From Nocardioides sp. (lineage in GTDB: Bacteria; Actinomycetota; Actinomycetes; Propionibacteriales; Nocardioidaceae): DNA of 64,000 bases. The stretch is taken from positions 248,001-312,000 of the forward strand of contig JBAOIH010000001.1 in the NCBI GenBank assembly GCA_037045645.1, written 5' to 3'. A program made the position numbers and the translations under genes. Below, in pieces: positions 8,415-17,198 of the stretch; the stretch's first letter is position 1, and the number at the start of each line of letters is the position of its first letter. The notes beneath the pieces are model-generated. The model had not been told where the DNA came from. It searched no databases and worked only from the letters and a program-made list of their open reading frames with translations.

Positions 8415-9338
8415 ATGAACTCTTCCGCGACCCCGTTGCGCATCGGCGCAGTCGGTGCCGGCCGTGTGGGTGCCGTGTTGGCTGCCGCCTTCGCCAGCGC
8501 CGGGCACGAGATCGTCGCCGTCGCGGGTGAGTCCGATGCCTCGCGCGCCCGCGCGGAGGCGTTGCTGCCGGGCGTACCTCTCGACAAGCCCAGTGCCGTC
8601 GCCAAGGCCTGCGACCTGCTGCTGCTCACGGTGCCCGATGACATGTTGGGCAACGTCGTCACGATGCTCGCCGCCAGTGGCGCGTTGCGAGAGGGGCAGT
8701 ACGTCGCCCACACCTCGGGCGCGCACGGCCTGGCAGTCCTCGCCCCAGCGGTGGCAGTCGGCGCCAAGCCGATCGCGTTGCACCCCGCGATGACGTTCAC
8801 CGGCACCGAAGTGGACCTGCCCCGACTCGACGGCTGCGTCTTCGGCGTGACCGCCGAGCCGGGCGAGCGCGCACTGGTCGACCGGCTGGTCAAAGACCTG
8901 CGTGGTCGGCCGATGTGGGTGCCCGAGGCCAACCGGACGCTCTATCACGCATCGCTGGCCCACGGCGCCAACCACCTGGTCACCCTCGTGGCCCAGGCGA
9001 TGGAACTGCTCTCGGCCGCCGGTGCCGAAGACTCCGAGATCACCCCGGCCGACACCCTGCGTCCCCTGCTCACCGCGGCTCTCGACAACGCGCTGCGCGA
9101 CGGCGACTCGGCGCTGACCGGACCGATCGTGCGCGGGGATGCCAACACCGTGTCGGCGCACCTGGACGCGATCTCACAGGCCGCCCCGCACACACTGGAG
9201 TCGTACGTCAGCCTCGCCGACAACACCCTCGACCGCGTCGTCACAGACGGACGCGTGCTGCCGATCCGCGCGGCCAAGATCCGCAGCATGTTGCGCGCCT
9301 CGGTCGCGACCCTGCGGACGCGCCTCGGGGTCCGCTGA
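8415..9338 (+). CDS. Rossmann-fold DUF2520 protein
   Basis: The protein has an N-terminal NAD(P)-binding Rossmann fold (RIGAVGAGRVGAVLAAAFASAGHEI), a TVPDDMLGNVV segment, and a C-terminal all-helical DUF2520 domain (HASLAHGANHLVTLVAQAMELL). The shape resembles ketopantoate or P5C reductase-like enzymes. In many actinobacteria this family sits directly before panC, as here (next GTG two nt after this stop). That has led to suggestions of a link to pantothenate synthesis, but no reaction is established from this sequence. ATG 8415 is preceded by an AAAGG ribosome binding site. 307 residues. Confidence 0.8.
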   Translation: MNSSATPLRIGAVGAGRVGAVLAAAFASAGHEIVAVAGESDASRARAEALLPGVPLDKPSAVAKACDLLLLTVPDDMLGNVVTMLAASGALREGQYVAHTSGAHGLAVLAPAVAVGAKPIALHPAMTFTGTEVDLPRLDGCVFGVTAEPGERALVDRLVKDLRGRPMWVPEANRTLYHASLAHGANHLVTLVAQAMELLSAAGAEDSEITPADTLRPLLTAALDNALRDGDSALTGPIVRGDANTVSAHLDAISQAAPHTLESYVSLADNTLDRVVTDGRVLPIRAAKIRSMLRASVATLRTRLGVR

Positions 9339-9339
9339 A

Positions 9340-10203
9340 GTGTCGGAGTTCGCGTCCACCCGGGCTGAGCTCTCGGCGCTGCTGACCCGTCCCGGGCGTC
9401 TCGGTTTCGTCCCCACCATGGGCGCCCTCCACGAGGGCCACGCCAGCCTGATCCGACGCGCACGTGACGAGGTCGGCGATGGTCCGGTGGTGGTCTCGAT
9501 CTTCGTCAATCCGCTCCAGTTCGGCGAGGGCGAAGACCTCGATCGCTACCCGCGTACGCTCGAGGCCGACCTGGCCCTGTGCGCCGACAACGGCGCCGAC
9601 ATCGTCTTCGCACCGAGTGTCGACGAGGTCTATCCCGGCGGCGAACCCCAGGTCACCGTCGAGCCCGGCCCCGTCGCCGAGATCTTGGAAGGGGAGTCGC
9701 GGCCTGGTCACTTCCGCGGCGTGCTGACCGTCGTCGCCAAGTTGTTCGGCCTGGTCCAGCCCGACGTGGCGGTCTTCGGCCAGAAGGACTACCAACAACT
9801 TGCGCTGATCCGTCGGATGACCCAAGACCTGTGCCTGGCCGGTCGCAGCGGCCCGATCCAGATCGTGGGTGCCGAGACCATGCGCGAGGACGACGGTCTC
9901 GCGATGAGCAGCCGCAACCGTTATCTGGACGCCGAGCAGCGTCAGGTCGCGGTCACGTTGTCGCGCGCGCTCAAGGCCGCGCAGGCGCGGGCGCCGTACG
10001 GTCTGCCTGCCGCCCGCTGGGCAGCCATGGCCGTGCTTCAAGCCGAGCCCCGTCTCGAACTGGACTACCTCGCGCTGCGTGCCACCGACCTGTCGGAACT
10101 GCCCGACTACCTCGACCAGCCCACCGTGGGCAGGATCCTGGTCGCAGCCAAGGTCGGCTCCACCCGGTTGATCGACAACATGGCGCTGCACTTCGGCAGC
10201 TGA
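9340..10203 (+). CDS. panC: Pantothenate synthetase
   Basis: PanC joins pantoate and beta-alanine using ATP. Diagnostic motifs are LGFVPTMGALHEGHASLIRRA (residues ~21-41, with the HEGH nucleotide-binding signature), VVSIFVNPLQFG, and VFGQKDYQQLALIRRM. REDDGLAMSSRNRYL is the KMSKS-like loop. The 287-residue length is normal. It starts with GTG 9340, immediately after the DUF2520 stop, so it is surely co-transcribed with it and with panD downstream. Confidence 0.95.
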   Translation: MSEFASTRAELSALLTRPGRLGFVPTMGALHEGHASLIRRARDEVGDGPVVVSIFVNPLQFGEGEDLDRYPRTLEADLALCADNGADIVFAPSVDEVYPGGEPQVTVEPGPVAEILEGESRPGHFRGVLTVVAKLFGLVQPDVAVFGQKDYQQLALIRRMTQDLCLAGRSGPIQIVGAETMREDDGLAMSSRNRYLDAEQRQVAVTLSRALKAAQARAPYGLPAARWAAMAVLQAEPRLELDYLALRATDLSELPDYLDQPTVGRILVAAKVGSTRLIDNMALHFGS

Positions 10204-10258
10204 GGTGGTGTCGAGCCTCCGCGCCCACCGTCACATCCACTCGGGAAAGAGGAACCAG

Positions 10259-10675
10259 ATGTTGCGCACGATGATGAAGAGCAAGATCCACCGCGCCACG
10301 GTCACCCAGGCCGACCTGCACTACGTCGGCTCGGTGACCGTCGACGAGGATCTGCTCGACGCCGCCGACCTGCTGCCCGGCGAATTGGTGCACATCGTCG
10401 ATGTCACCAACGGTGCCCGGCTGGAGACGTACACGATCGCCGGTGAGCGCGGCACCGGCGTGCTGGGCATCAACGGCGCCGCGGCGCGGCTCGTACATCC
10501 AGGTGACTGCGTGATCCTGATCGCGTACGCCCAGATGGAGACCGAGGAGGCCAAGGCATTCCAGCCCCACGTCGTCTTCGTCGATCACGACAACAAGGTC
10601 ATGGCCACGGGTTATGACCCGGCCGAGACCTTCGGTGACCCGAAGCTCAGTCGGGGCGACAAGATCCAACTCTGA
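10259..10675 (+). CDS. panD: Aspartate 1-decarboxylase proenzyme
   Basis: PanD makes beta-alanine from aspartate, the other substrate of PanC. The protein has Gly24-Ser25 in YVGSVTVDE, the self-cleavage site that yields the pyruvoyl cofactor, plus the conserved NGARLETY and GINGAAARL segments. ATG 10259 has a GAAAGAGGA ribosome binding site 5-13 nt upstream. 138 residues is normal for an actinobacterial PanD. Confidence 0.95.
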   Translation: MLRTMMKSKIHRATVTQADLHYVGSVTVDEDLLDAADLLPGELVHIVDVTNGARLETYTIAGERGTGVLGINGAAARLVHPGDCVILIAYAQMETEEAKAFQPHVVFVDHDNKVMATGYDPAETFGDPKLSRGDKIQL

Positions 10676-10689
10676 GTAGTGTGCCCCGA

Positions 10690-12369
10690 ATGGACACACT
10701 GCAGATCCCGCAACGCCTCCACGCTCCCGAACCGGGGTGGACCGTCGATGCGGACGTGGTGGTCGTGGGTTCGGGCATCGCCGGGCTCACCGCGGCGCTG
10801 CGTCTGGACGCCGCGATGCCTGAGGCCAAGATCCTGGTCGTCACCAAGGACGCACTCAACGCCGGCTCCACTCAATGGGCCCAGGGCGGGATCGCCGCAG
10901 CACTCGGTCCTGGAGACACCCCCGATCAGCACGAACACGACACGCTCGTCGCGGGCGCAGGCGCCTGCGATGTCGAGGCCGTACGCGCGCTGGTCACCGA
11001 AGGCCCCGATGCCGTCCGGGAACTCATCGCCCTGGGCGCCAACTTCGACCACAACCCTGACGGCGAACTCTCCCTGACCCGTGAGGGCGGCCATCACCGC
11101 GACCGGATCGCGCACGCCGGGGGAGACGCGACCGGAGCCGAGATCCAGCGCGCGTTGATCGCCGCGGTCGAACGCGCCCCCGAGATCGAGGTGATCTCGC
11201 ACGCCCTGGTGATCGATCTGCTGCTCGCCGAGGACGGAGGCGTTGCCGGGGTCACGCTGCACGTGATGGGCGAGGGCCAGCCGCACGGCGTCGGCGCGAT
11301 CCACGCCCGGGCCGTCGTGCTGGCCAGCGGAGGACTCGGCCAGGTCTTCGCACAGACCACCAACCCGCGCGTGGCGACAGGTGACGGCATGGCGGTGGCC
11401 TATCGAGCCGGTGCGGTGCTGCGTGACCTGGAGTTCGTCCAGTTCCACCCGACAGTGATGTATCTAGGGCCCGACTCGCAAGGTCAACAGCCGCTGATCT
11501 CCGAGGCGGTGCGAGGCGAGGGCGCGTTCCTGGTCGACTGGGACGGGGATCGCTTCATGCAAGGCCAGCACGAACTCGCCGACCTCGCCCCGCGCGACGT
11601 GGTCGCCAAGGCGATCACGCGTCGCATGTTGGAGACCGACAAGCCGCACATGTGGCTCGATGCGCGCCACCTCGGCAAGGAGTTCTGGGAGAAGCGGTTC
11701 CCGACGATCCTCAGCGTCTGCTTGGAGCACGGTGTCGACCCGGCGACCGACCTGATCCCCGTGGCGCCCGCGCAGCACTACGCCTCAGGTGGGGTCGCGA
11801 CCGACCTGTGGGGGCGTACGTCCGTCCCCGGTCTCTACGCCACCGGTGAGGTCGCCTGCTCGGGTGTGCACGGCGCCAACCGACTCGCCTCCAACTCGTT
11901 GCTCGAAGGGCTGGTCTTCTCCCGGCGGATCGCCGACGCGCTGCCCGACGAGATCCGCCCCGCCTCACCACCGGCGGTCGATGCGCGTCCACAGTCGATT
12001 GTCGGCTGGACCGTACGTACGGCGATCTCGCAGGAGATGACGCTGTATTCAGGCGTACTGCGATCCGCCGAATCCCTGGCCGCGACAGTCGACTCATTGC
12101 CCAAGCTCGCTCAGGTGAGTGGCCCCGCAGTCACCGCGAGTTGGGAGGCGTCCAACCTGATCACGGTGTCGCTGGCTTTGACCGAGGCGGCGCGAATGCG
12201 TGAGGAGACTCGTGGCTCGCACTGGCGCGAGGACTTCCCCGAACGTGACGATGCGCGCTTCGCCGGCCACGTCGACGTGGTGATGGGCGACGCCGGTCGG
12301 CCCCGGCTCACGTTCCAGCCGGCACCCAGTACGGACCCCTCCACCGAAGCGCTCAAGGAGCCCCGATGA
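10690..12369 (+). CDS. nadB: L-aspartate oxidase
   Basis: NadB oxidises aspartate to iminoaspartate, the first step of de novo NAD synthesis. The FAD-binding motif DADVVVVGSGIAGLTAAL is at the N-terminus, followed by STQWAQGGIAAAL, REGGHHRDRIAHAGGDATG, and the FAD C-terminal signature YATGEVACSGVHGANRLASNSLLE. ATG 10690 is preferred; an in-frame GTG lies at 10681 and neither has a strong ribosome binding site. It overlaps nadC by ATGA. NadA (quinolinate synthase), the enzyme between NadB and NadC, is not in this window. Confidence 0.93.
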   Translation: MDTLQIPQRLHAPEPGWTVDADVVVVGSGIAGLTAALRLDAAMPEAKILVVTKDALNAGSTQWAQGGIAAALGPGDTPDQHEHDTLVAGAGACDVEAVRALVTEGPDAVRELIALGANFDHNPDGELSLTREGGHHRDRIAHAGGDATGAEIQRALIAAVERAPEIEVISHALVIDLLLAEDGGVAGVTLHVMGEGQPHGVGAIHARAVVLASGGLGQVFAQTTNPRVATGDGMAVAYRAGAVLRDLEFVQFHPTVMYLGPDSQGQQPLISEAVRGEGAFLVDWDGDRFMQGQHELADLAPRDVVAKAITRRMLETDKPHMWLDARHLGKEFWEKRFPTILSVCLEHGVDPATDLIPVAPAQHYASGGVATDLWGRTSVPGLYATGEVACSGVHGANRLASNSLLEGLVFSRRIADALPDEIRPASPPAVDARPQSIVGWTVRTAISQEMTLYSGVLRSAESLAATVDSLPKLAQVSGPAVTASWEASNLITVSLALTEAARMREETRGSHWREDFPERDDARFAGHVDVVMGDAGRPRLTFQPAPSTDPSTEALKEPR

Positions 12370-13265
12370 CCCCGTTTGCCGACCTGCCGCGGCCCCTGAT
12401 CGCAGAACTCGCCGACGCGGGCCTGGACCCGCGCGCGGTCTACGAGCACATCGCGTACGCCCTCAGCGAGGACCTGCCCGGCGGCTCCGTCGACGTCACC
12501 AGCACCGCGACGATCCCGGCCGATCAGCGGACCGTCGGACACTTCAACGCGCGCGGCCCCGGTGTGGTCGCGGGTCTCGGGGTCGCCGAACTGGTCTTTC
12601 GAGTCGTTCTCGGTGACGACGTCGAGATCACCGAACGCGTCGCCGACGGCACTCACGTGGCGGCGGGCGACCGCGTCCTCAGCGTCACCGGCCCGACGCG
12701 CGGGCTGCTGACAGCCGAGCGTACGGCTCTCAACTTCGCCTGCCATCTCTCCGGCGTCGCCACCGCGACGTCGCACTGGGTGGCCGCCCTGGAGGGCACC
12801 CACGCCAAGGTGCTCGACACCCGCAAGACACTGCCGGGCTGGCGGGCCCTGCAGAAGTACGCCGTGCGGTGCGGCGGAGGCGTCAACCACCGCTTCTCCC
12901 TGTCCGACATGGCGATGGTCAAGGACAACCATGTGATCGCTGCCGGGGGAGTCGTGCCCGCCTTGGAGGCCGTACGCCGAGAGTTCCCGGGCGTGCCGGT
13001 CGAGGTCGAGGTCACCGATCTCGACCAACTGCGCGAGTTGTTGGACGCCGGGTGCGAACGGATCCTGCTCGACAACATGGATTCAGCCACGATGACCGAG
13101 GCGGTCGAGATCACTGCGGGGCGAGCGCTTCTGGAGGCCTCGGGTGGTCTGACCTTGGAGCGTGCTCGGGAGGTCGCGCAGACCGGCGTCGATTTCATCT
13201 CCGTCGGAGCGCTGACGCATTCGGTGATCGTGTTCGACCTCGGTATGGATCTTGTGGAGGGCTGA
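12366..13265 (+). CDS. nadC: Nicotinate-nucleotide pyrophosphorylase (quinolinate phosphoribosyltransferase)
   Basis: NadC converts quinolinate and PRPP to nicotinate mononucleotide. Conserved segments are ALSEDLPGGSVDVTS, AERTALNFACHLSGVAT, LDTRKTLPGWRALQKYAVRCGGGVNHRFSLSDM, and MVKDNHV, which holds active-site lysine and histidine residues. EVEV.D and LLDNM are the phosphoribosyl-binding strands. It overlaps nadB by 4 nt (ATGA), and its TGA overlaps the ATG of coaX (TGATG). 299 residues. Confidence 0.94.
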   Translation: MTPFADLPRPLIAELADAGLDPRAVYEHIAYALSEDLPGGSVDVTSTATIPADQRTVGHFNARGPGVVAGLGVAELVFRVVLGDDVEITERVADGTHVAAGDRVLSVTGPTRGLLTAERTALNFACHLSGVATATSHWVAALEGTHAKVLDTRKTLPGWRALQKYAVRCGGGVNHRFSLSDMAMVKDNHVIAAGGVVPALEAVRREFPGVPVEVEVTDLDQLRELLDAGCERILLDNMDSATMTEAVEITAGRALLEASGGLTLERAREVAQTGVDFISVGALTHSVIVFDLGMDLVEG

Positions 13266-14053
13266 TGGCTCTCTTCTGCGCCGATATCGGCAATAGCCAC
13301 ACGGTGGCGGGACTTCTCGATGGCGGCGAAGTGCTGGCGCATTGGCGGGTGGCGACCGACGAGCGGCGTACGGCCGACGAGTGGGCGTTGCTGTTGCGAG
13401 GTCTTTTCGATACCCTGAAGGGTGAAGCCGCGTCCGGATTCGCGGTTTGTAGCGCCGTGCCTTCCGTATTGGCCGAATGGCGCGAAATGGCCGCATCGCA
13501 TTTTGCTGATATGGCCCACGTCTTCGTCGAGCCCGGCATCCGCACCGGGATTCCCATCCAGATGGACAATCCGCGCGAAGTGGGCTCTGATCGCATCGTC
13601 AACGCGCTGGCGGCGGCGAGTTTGTATACGGGTCCTGCCATCGTGGTCGATTTCGGCACCGCGACGACGTTCGACGTGGTGAGCGTGGACGGCAAATTCG
13701 TCGGTGGCGCGATCGCTCCGGGGATCGAGATCTCTGCGGAGGCATTGGGGCGACGCGGTGCCCAACTTCGCCGGGTCGAGTTGGTGCGGCCCCGGTCGGT
13801 CATTGCCAAGAACACGGTGGAAGCACTCCAATCAGGAATGCTTTTCGGAACTGCGGCACAAGTGGACGGGTTGGTCACACGGATGATCGCCGAACTTGGC
13901 GTGCCCCGTGAAACGGTGACGGTGATCGCCACCGGCTATCTGGCGCCACTGGTGGTCAGTGAATGTAGAAGTTTCGACGAGCACGACCCTTGGTTGACAT
14001 TGCGTGGCCTCGAACTCGTCTTCGAAAAGAACGCGGATCAGCGCACTATTTGA
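13265..14053 (+). CDS. coaX: Type III pantothenate kinase
   Basis: CoaX phosphorylates pantothenate, the first committed step of coenzyme A synthesis, and thus uses the product of panC/panD upstream. The protein has the ASKHA-fold phosphate motifs CADIGNSHT and VVDFGTATTFDVV, plus GGAIAPGI and the ATGGLA-like IATGYLAPLV. The 262-residue length is typical. The codon use is visibly more AT-tolerant than its neighbours (GTT, TGT, ATT, GAA codons are frequent), a mild compositional oddity inside an otherwise uniform operon. Confidence 0.93.
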   Translation: MALFCADIGNSHTVAGLLDGGEVLAHWRVATDERRTADEWALLLRGLFDTLKGEAASGFAVCSAVPSVLAEWREMAASHFADMAHVFVEPGIRTGIPIQMDNPREVGSDRIVNALAAASLYTGPAIVVDFGTATTFDVVSVDGKFVGGAIAPGIEISAEALGRRGAQLRRVELVRPRSVIAKNTVEALQSGMLFGTAAQVDGLVTRMIAELGVPRETVTVIATGYLAPLVVSECRSFDEHDPWLTLRGLELVFEKNADQRTI

Positions 14054-14119
14054 TGATGCGCCGCACAGGGTCTAGTTTGGCAATACCGATTTCCTGTCTA
14101 CGTCTGGAGCAACCACCCA

Positions 14120-14449
14120 ATGGCACAGCGTGTGAACATCATCTTCGTCGACGATATCGATGGCTCCGAAGGTGCGGAGAACATCACCTTCGGCCTCGAC
14201 GGCGTCACCTATGAGATCGACTTGAGCGAGGCCAACGCCTCCCGTTTGCGTGAGGCGCTGGCGCCGTACGTCGGCGCGGCTCGCAAGGTCTCGCGGGCCG
14301 CTGGCGGTCGTGCTCGTCGTACGACAACTGCCGGCACCGGTCCCAACCCGCGCCAGGTGCGCGACTGGGCCCGCTCCAACGGCATCGAGGTCTCCGACCG
14401 TGGTCGGGTCTCGGCTGACGTGATCGCGGCCTTCGAAGCAGCGAACTGA
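14120..14449 (+). CDS. lsr2: Lsr2 nucleoid-associated protein
   Basis: Lsr2 is the actinobacterial H-NS-like protein that bridges AT-rich DNA and silences foreign genes. The N-terminal dimerisation part starts MAQRVNIIFVDDIDGSEGAENITFGLDGVTYEIDLSEANA. A basic linker follows (RAAGGRARRTTTAGTG) and then the DNA-binding domain NPRQVRDWARSNGIEVSDRGRVSADVIAAF, with the minor-groove RGR tripeptide. The ATG follows a TGGAG ribosome binding site. The gap of 66 nt after coaX probably carries its own promoter, and a long perfect hairpin follows the gene. Confidence 0.95.
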   Translation: MAQRVNIIFVDDIDGSEGAENITFGLDGVTYEIDLSEANASRLREALAPYVGAARKVSRAAGGRARRTTTAGTGPNPRQVRDWARSNGIEVSDRGRVSADVIAAFEAAN

Positions 14450-14466
14450 TCTGACCCCACTTCGGT

Positions 14467-14529
14467 GAAGAACTGCGGCCGCGGAGCCTCTGCGTCAGCG
14501 CGACGCCCTAGCCGCGGCCGCAGTTCTTC
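14467..14529 (+). terminator. Long perfect hairpin after lsr2
   Basis: The 18-bp arm GAAGAACTGCGGCCGCGG (14467-14484) is exactly complementary to 14512-14529, with a 27-nt loop. It begins 17 nt after the lsr2 stop codon. There is no T-run, as is usual for actinobacterial terminators. The remainder of 14450-14621 holds nothing else that I can identify apart from the region before the kinase gene. Confidence 0.7.
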
Positions 14530-14621
14530 GCAGATGGAGCCTCGTCACCACGTCCGCCTCCCCCGCGAGAGGGAGGACGCCGTCTAGCATTTCACTCGCC
14601 AGCGGGTGACGGGAGAGGGTC

Positions 14622-15968
14622 GTGCAGCAGCAGCCTGAAGCCATGACCACCTACTCCGCTCCGGTGCCCGTCCAACTCGCGTCGACGCCGCTCGTCGCGG
14701 CACCCCGTCGCCGAATCCCGGCTCCGTTCTGGGGCATCGCCATCGTGGGCAGCGTGGTCGGCACGCTGTTCTGGCTGCCTGTCGCCCCGAGGCTCGCAGG
14801 GTTGATTCCCCTGGGGCCATTCACAAGCGAAGCGCATCCCTTCCTCCCCTTCTGGCTCCTCTCTTTGGCGATGACTCCGCTGGCGCTGCTGATGAGTGTG
14901 TGGCCCGCAACTGCCTTGGCGGCTCCGCGGACCGCAGCCATCGCGTCCAGTCTCGGCCTGCTTCCGTTGTTGTTTCACCAGGTCTTCCTCGCTGCTGTGG
15001 TGACCACGGTTGCGACGGCGATGGTGCTGATGTGGCGTGAGCCGCGCTGGGCGATCGTGCCCGCCGGCCTCACCGTCGTGTCCATGGCGTACGCCATCGG
15101 TGGCCGAGCGACCCTCGCGATCTCCCAGTGGCGTGACATTGATTTCGTCAAGCTGCTCTGCGAGGGCGCTTCGTGCCGCAACGACTATTCGGGCACGCCC
15201 GGCTATGCGCTGCTGTGGAGTCTCGGACTCGCGATCCCGCTCGCCCTCGCCTGGTGGCTGGCCCGGCAGGCCGAGACGGCGGAAGCGACTCGTCTGGAGC
15301 GACAGGCACTCACCGTCCAGACCGCACAGGTCGATGCCGACGCGGCGGTCGTGGCCGAACGCGCCCGGCTGGCCCGAGACCTGCACGACGTGGTCGCGCA
15401 CCACGTCTCGCTGATCGCCGTACGCGCCGAGACCGCGCCCTACACCCTGCCCGACACCGACGCGCAGACTCGGGCCGCGTTCACCGAGATCGCCGCAGAC
15501 GCCCGCCTGGCTCTCGACGAACTCCGAGGCGTACTCGGCATCCTGCAACGCGCCGACTCCGACGACCGGGCACCGCAGCCGACGCTTGGTGACATCGCGG
15601 CGTTGGTGGAACGCGCCCGCGCGGCGGGGGCCGACGTCACCCTCCACGGCGATGTCGACATCCCGATCGGCTTGGGCACCGGCTATGTCGCCTATCGCCT
15701 CGTCCAAGAGTCGCTGACCAACGCGCGTCGGCACGCGCCGGGTGCGCCCGTACGCGTCGAGGTCACCGCCGACGGCGACCTGGTCGTACGCGTCACCCAC
15801 CCGCTCACCGGTTCCCCGGCTGGCACCCCGGGGCGTGGGCTCGTCGGGATGCGTGAGCGCGTCGAGGCCCTCGGCGGGCTGCTCATCGCCGGTCCGGTGG
15901 GCGACGAGTTCGTGGTCAGCGCACGGCTGCCGCTGCGCCAAAGCGCACTGGGAGACTCAGCCCGATGA
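14622..15968 (+). CDS. Two-component sensor histidine kinase, NarL/DesK class
   Basis: The protein has about five predicted membrane segments in residues ~35-215, then a HisKA_3 dimerisation/phosphoacceptor helix (VAERARLARDLHDVVAHHVSLIAV, His near residue 255). The ATPase domain contains YRLVQESLTNARRHA (N-box) and GRGLVGMRERVEALGG (G-box). GTG 14622 with GGGAGAGGG just upstream, or ATG 14643, could be the start. It overlaps the response regulator by ATGA, so the two are partners. The input signal is unknown. The membrane part resembles the variable sensors of Streptomyces-type kinases. Confidence 0.88.
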   Translation: MQQQPEAMTTYSAPVPVQLASTPLVAAPRRRIPAPFWGIAIVGSVVGTLFWLPVAPRLAGLIPLGPFTSEAHPFLPFWLLSLAMTPLALLMSVWPATALAAPRTAAIASSLGLLPLLFHQVFLAAVVTTVATAMVLMWREPRWAIVPAGLTVVSMAYAIGGRATLAISQWRDIDFVKLLCEGASCRNDYSGTPGYALLWSLGLAIPLALAWWLARQAETAEATRLERQALTVQTAQVDADAAVVAERARLARDLHDVVAHHVSLIAVRAETAPYTLPDTDAQTRAAFTEIAADARLALDELRGVLGILQRADSDDRAPQPTLGDIAALVERARAAGADVTLHGDVDIPIGLGTGYVAYRLVQESLTNARRHAPGAPVRVEVTADGDLVVRVTHPLTGSPAGTPGRGLVGMRERVEALGGLLIAGPVGDEFVVSARLPLRQSALGDSAR

Positions 15969-16606
15969 GCATCCGAGTCGTGGTCGCCGACGACCAGGGC
16001 GTGATCAGGGACGGCTTCGCCGCCCTGCTCGACGCGCAGGAGGGGATGAGCGTGGTCGGCACCGCGGCTGACGGGGTCGAGCTCGTCGAGTTGGTCGAGC
16101 GTACGCACCCCGACGTGGCCCTGGTCGACATTCGGATGCCCCGGATGGACGGGATCGCCGCGACCGCGAAGATCACGGCTGCCGGCGGCACCCGGGTCCT
16201 GATCCTCACCACCTTCGACCTCGACGCTTACGTCTATGACGCGTTGCGCGCCGGGGCGAGCGGCTTCCTGCTCAAGGATGTGACGGCAGCGCGGTTGGTG
16301 GAGGGCGTACGCATCGTGGCCGAGGGCGCCATGCTGCTCGGCCCAGCCGCCTCGCAGCGACTGATCGGCGAGCTGGCCAGCGCAGCCGCGACTCCGGCAG
16401 GCCCCGATCCGACGAGTGATCTCAGTCCGCGCGAACGCGAGGTGCTGCTCCAACTCGGGGCCGGTCGCTCCAACGCCGAGATCGCCGCCGAACTCGTCAT
16501 CGGCATCGAGACGGTCAAGAGCCACGTGGCCGAGGTCTTGCGCAAGCTCCAGCTGCGCGATCGGATCCAGGCGGTCGTGTTCTGCTATCAGCAGGGTCTG
16601 TTGTGA
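15965..16606 (+). CDS. Response regulator, NarL/LuxR family
   Basis: The receiver domain has the acidic pair Asp9-Asp10, the phosphoacceptor Asp55 (VALVDIRMPRMDG) and the conserved Lys in FLLKDV. The C-terminal LuxR-type HTH reads LSPREREVLLQLGAGRSNAEIAAELVIGIETVKSHVAEVLRKLQLRDR. 213 residues is standard. It is co-translated with the kinase upstream and overlaps the lipoprotein gene by GTGA, so the lipoprotein may be part of the same sensing or output unit. Confidence 0.92.
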   Translation: MSIRVVVADDQGVIRDGFAALLDAQEGMSVVGTAADGVELVELVERTHPDVALVDIRMPRMDGIAATAKITAAGGTRVLILTTFDLDAYVYDALRAGASGFLLKDVTAARLVEGVRIVAEGAMLLGPAASQRLIGELASAAATPAGPDPTSDLSPREREVLLQLGAGRSNAEIAAELVIGIETVKSHVAEVLRKLQLRDRIQAVVFCYQQGLL

Positions 16607-17007
16607 CGCGCGCACTCGCCCTCGTGGCGCTCCTTCTGCTCAGCGGATGCGCGGATTCCTCGGACCGTGAGGCGCCGACGCCCCCGACCTCCTCCGCGAC
16701 GATCGACGCGTCGCCACTGCCGCAGTTCGACGACGCGATCGCCGCGCCGGAGGCGCTGACCCTCGACACCTGCGGTCGTACGGCCGGTCCTCAGCGCGTC
16801 GAGGGCGTCGTCACGGGTGTCGTCGAGCGCGCCGACTATCTGGTCACCGTCACCTGGGTCGACGCCGCCGACGAACCGGTCGCCACCGGCTGGGCGGTCG
16901 TACGCGACCTCGCCGACAAGGACCGCGCCGACATCACGATCACCGCCGACGTGGGCGAGGGTGCGAAGCGCTGCATCGCCAGTGCCCTCCGCGGCACCCT
17001 CCCCTGA
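16603..17007 (+). CDS. Small secreted lipoprotein
   Basis: The first 16 residues (MTRALALVALLLLSGC) are a lipoprotein signal peptide with lipobox LSGC; Cys16 would be lipidated. The remainder is ~118 residues with a beta-rich segment VEGVVTGVVERADYLVTVTWVDAADEPVATGWAVVRDL that resembles small FxLYD-type extracellular beta-sandwich domains. No catalytic motif is visible. GTG 16603 overlaps the regulator stop by 4 nt. It may be an accessory sensor for the two-component system; this is inference from position only. Its TGA is the start of a 32-bp repeat array. Confidence 0.6.
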   Translation: MTRALALVALLLLSGCADSSDREAPTPPTSSATIDASPLPQFDDAIAAPEALTLDTCGRTAGPQRVEGVVTGVVERADYLVTVTWVDAADEPVATGWAVVRDLADKDRADITITADVGEGAKRCIASALRGTLP

Positions 17008-17055
17008 CCTGTCGCGTCTGCTCGGCGATTGTGGCTCGACCTGTCGCGTCTGCTC
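17006..17055 (+). repeat. 32-bp-period repeat array A, 2 copies
   Basis: The core GACCTGTCGCGTCTGCTC begins at 17006 and 17038, exactly 32 bp apart. The first copy starts on the G of the TGA stop of the preceding lipoprotein. The 14-bp spacer differs from those in the other arrays of this window. Confidence 0.9.
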
Positions 17056-17198
17056 GGCGATCGGGCCATCTGGCCCTTCGAGTGGCCCAGTCGCTGGAGG
17101 CGCCGACGCCACCCACCGGGGGGATTAATGCGCCGCCGTGCCGGGCATGAGTCATGAATCGCACGACTTCTGACAAGCATTCTCGGCGAAGGGCAGTC

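Noticed and set aside
14450..14621. tRNA or other structured RNA in the lsr2-kinase gap
   Set aside because: The strong fold is a single 18-bp hairpin suited to termination. No T-loop (GGTTCGAATCC-like) or cloverleaf was found there or in other gaps.
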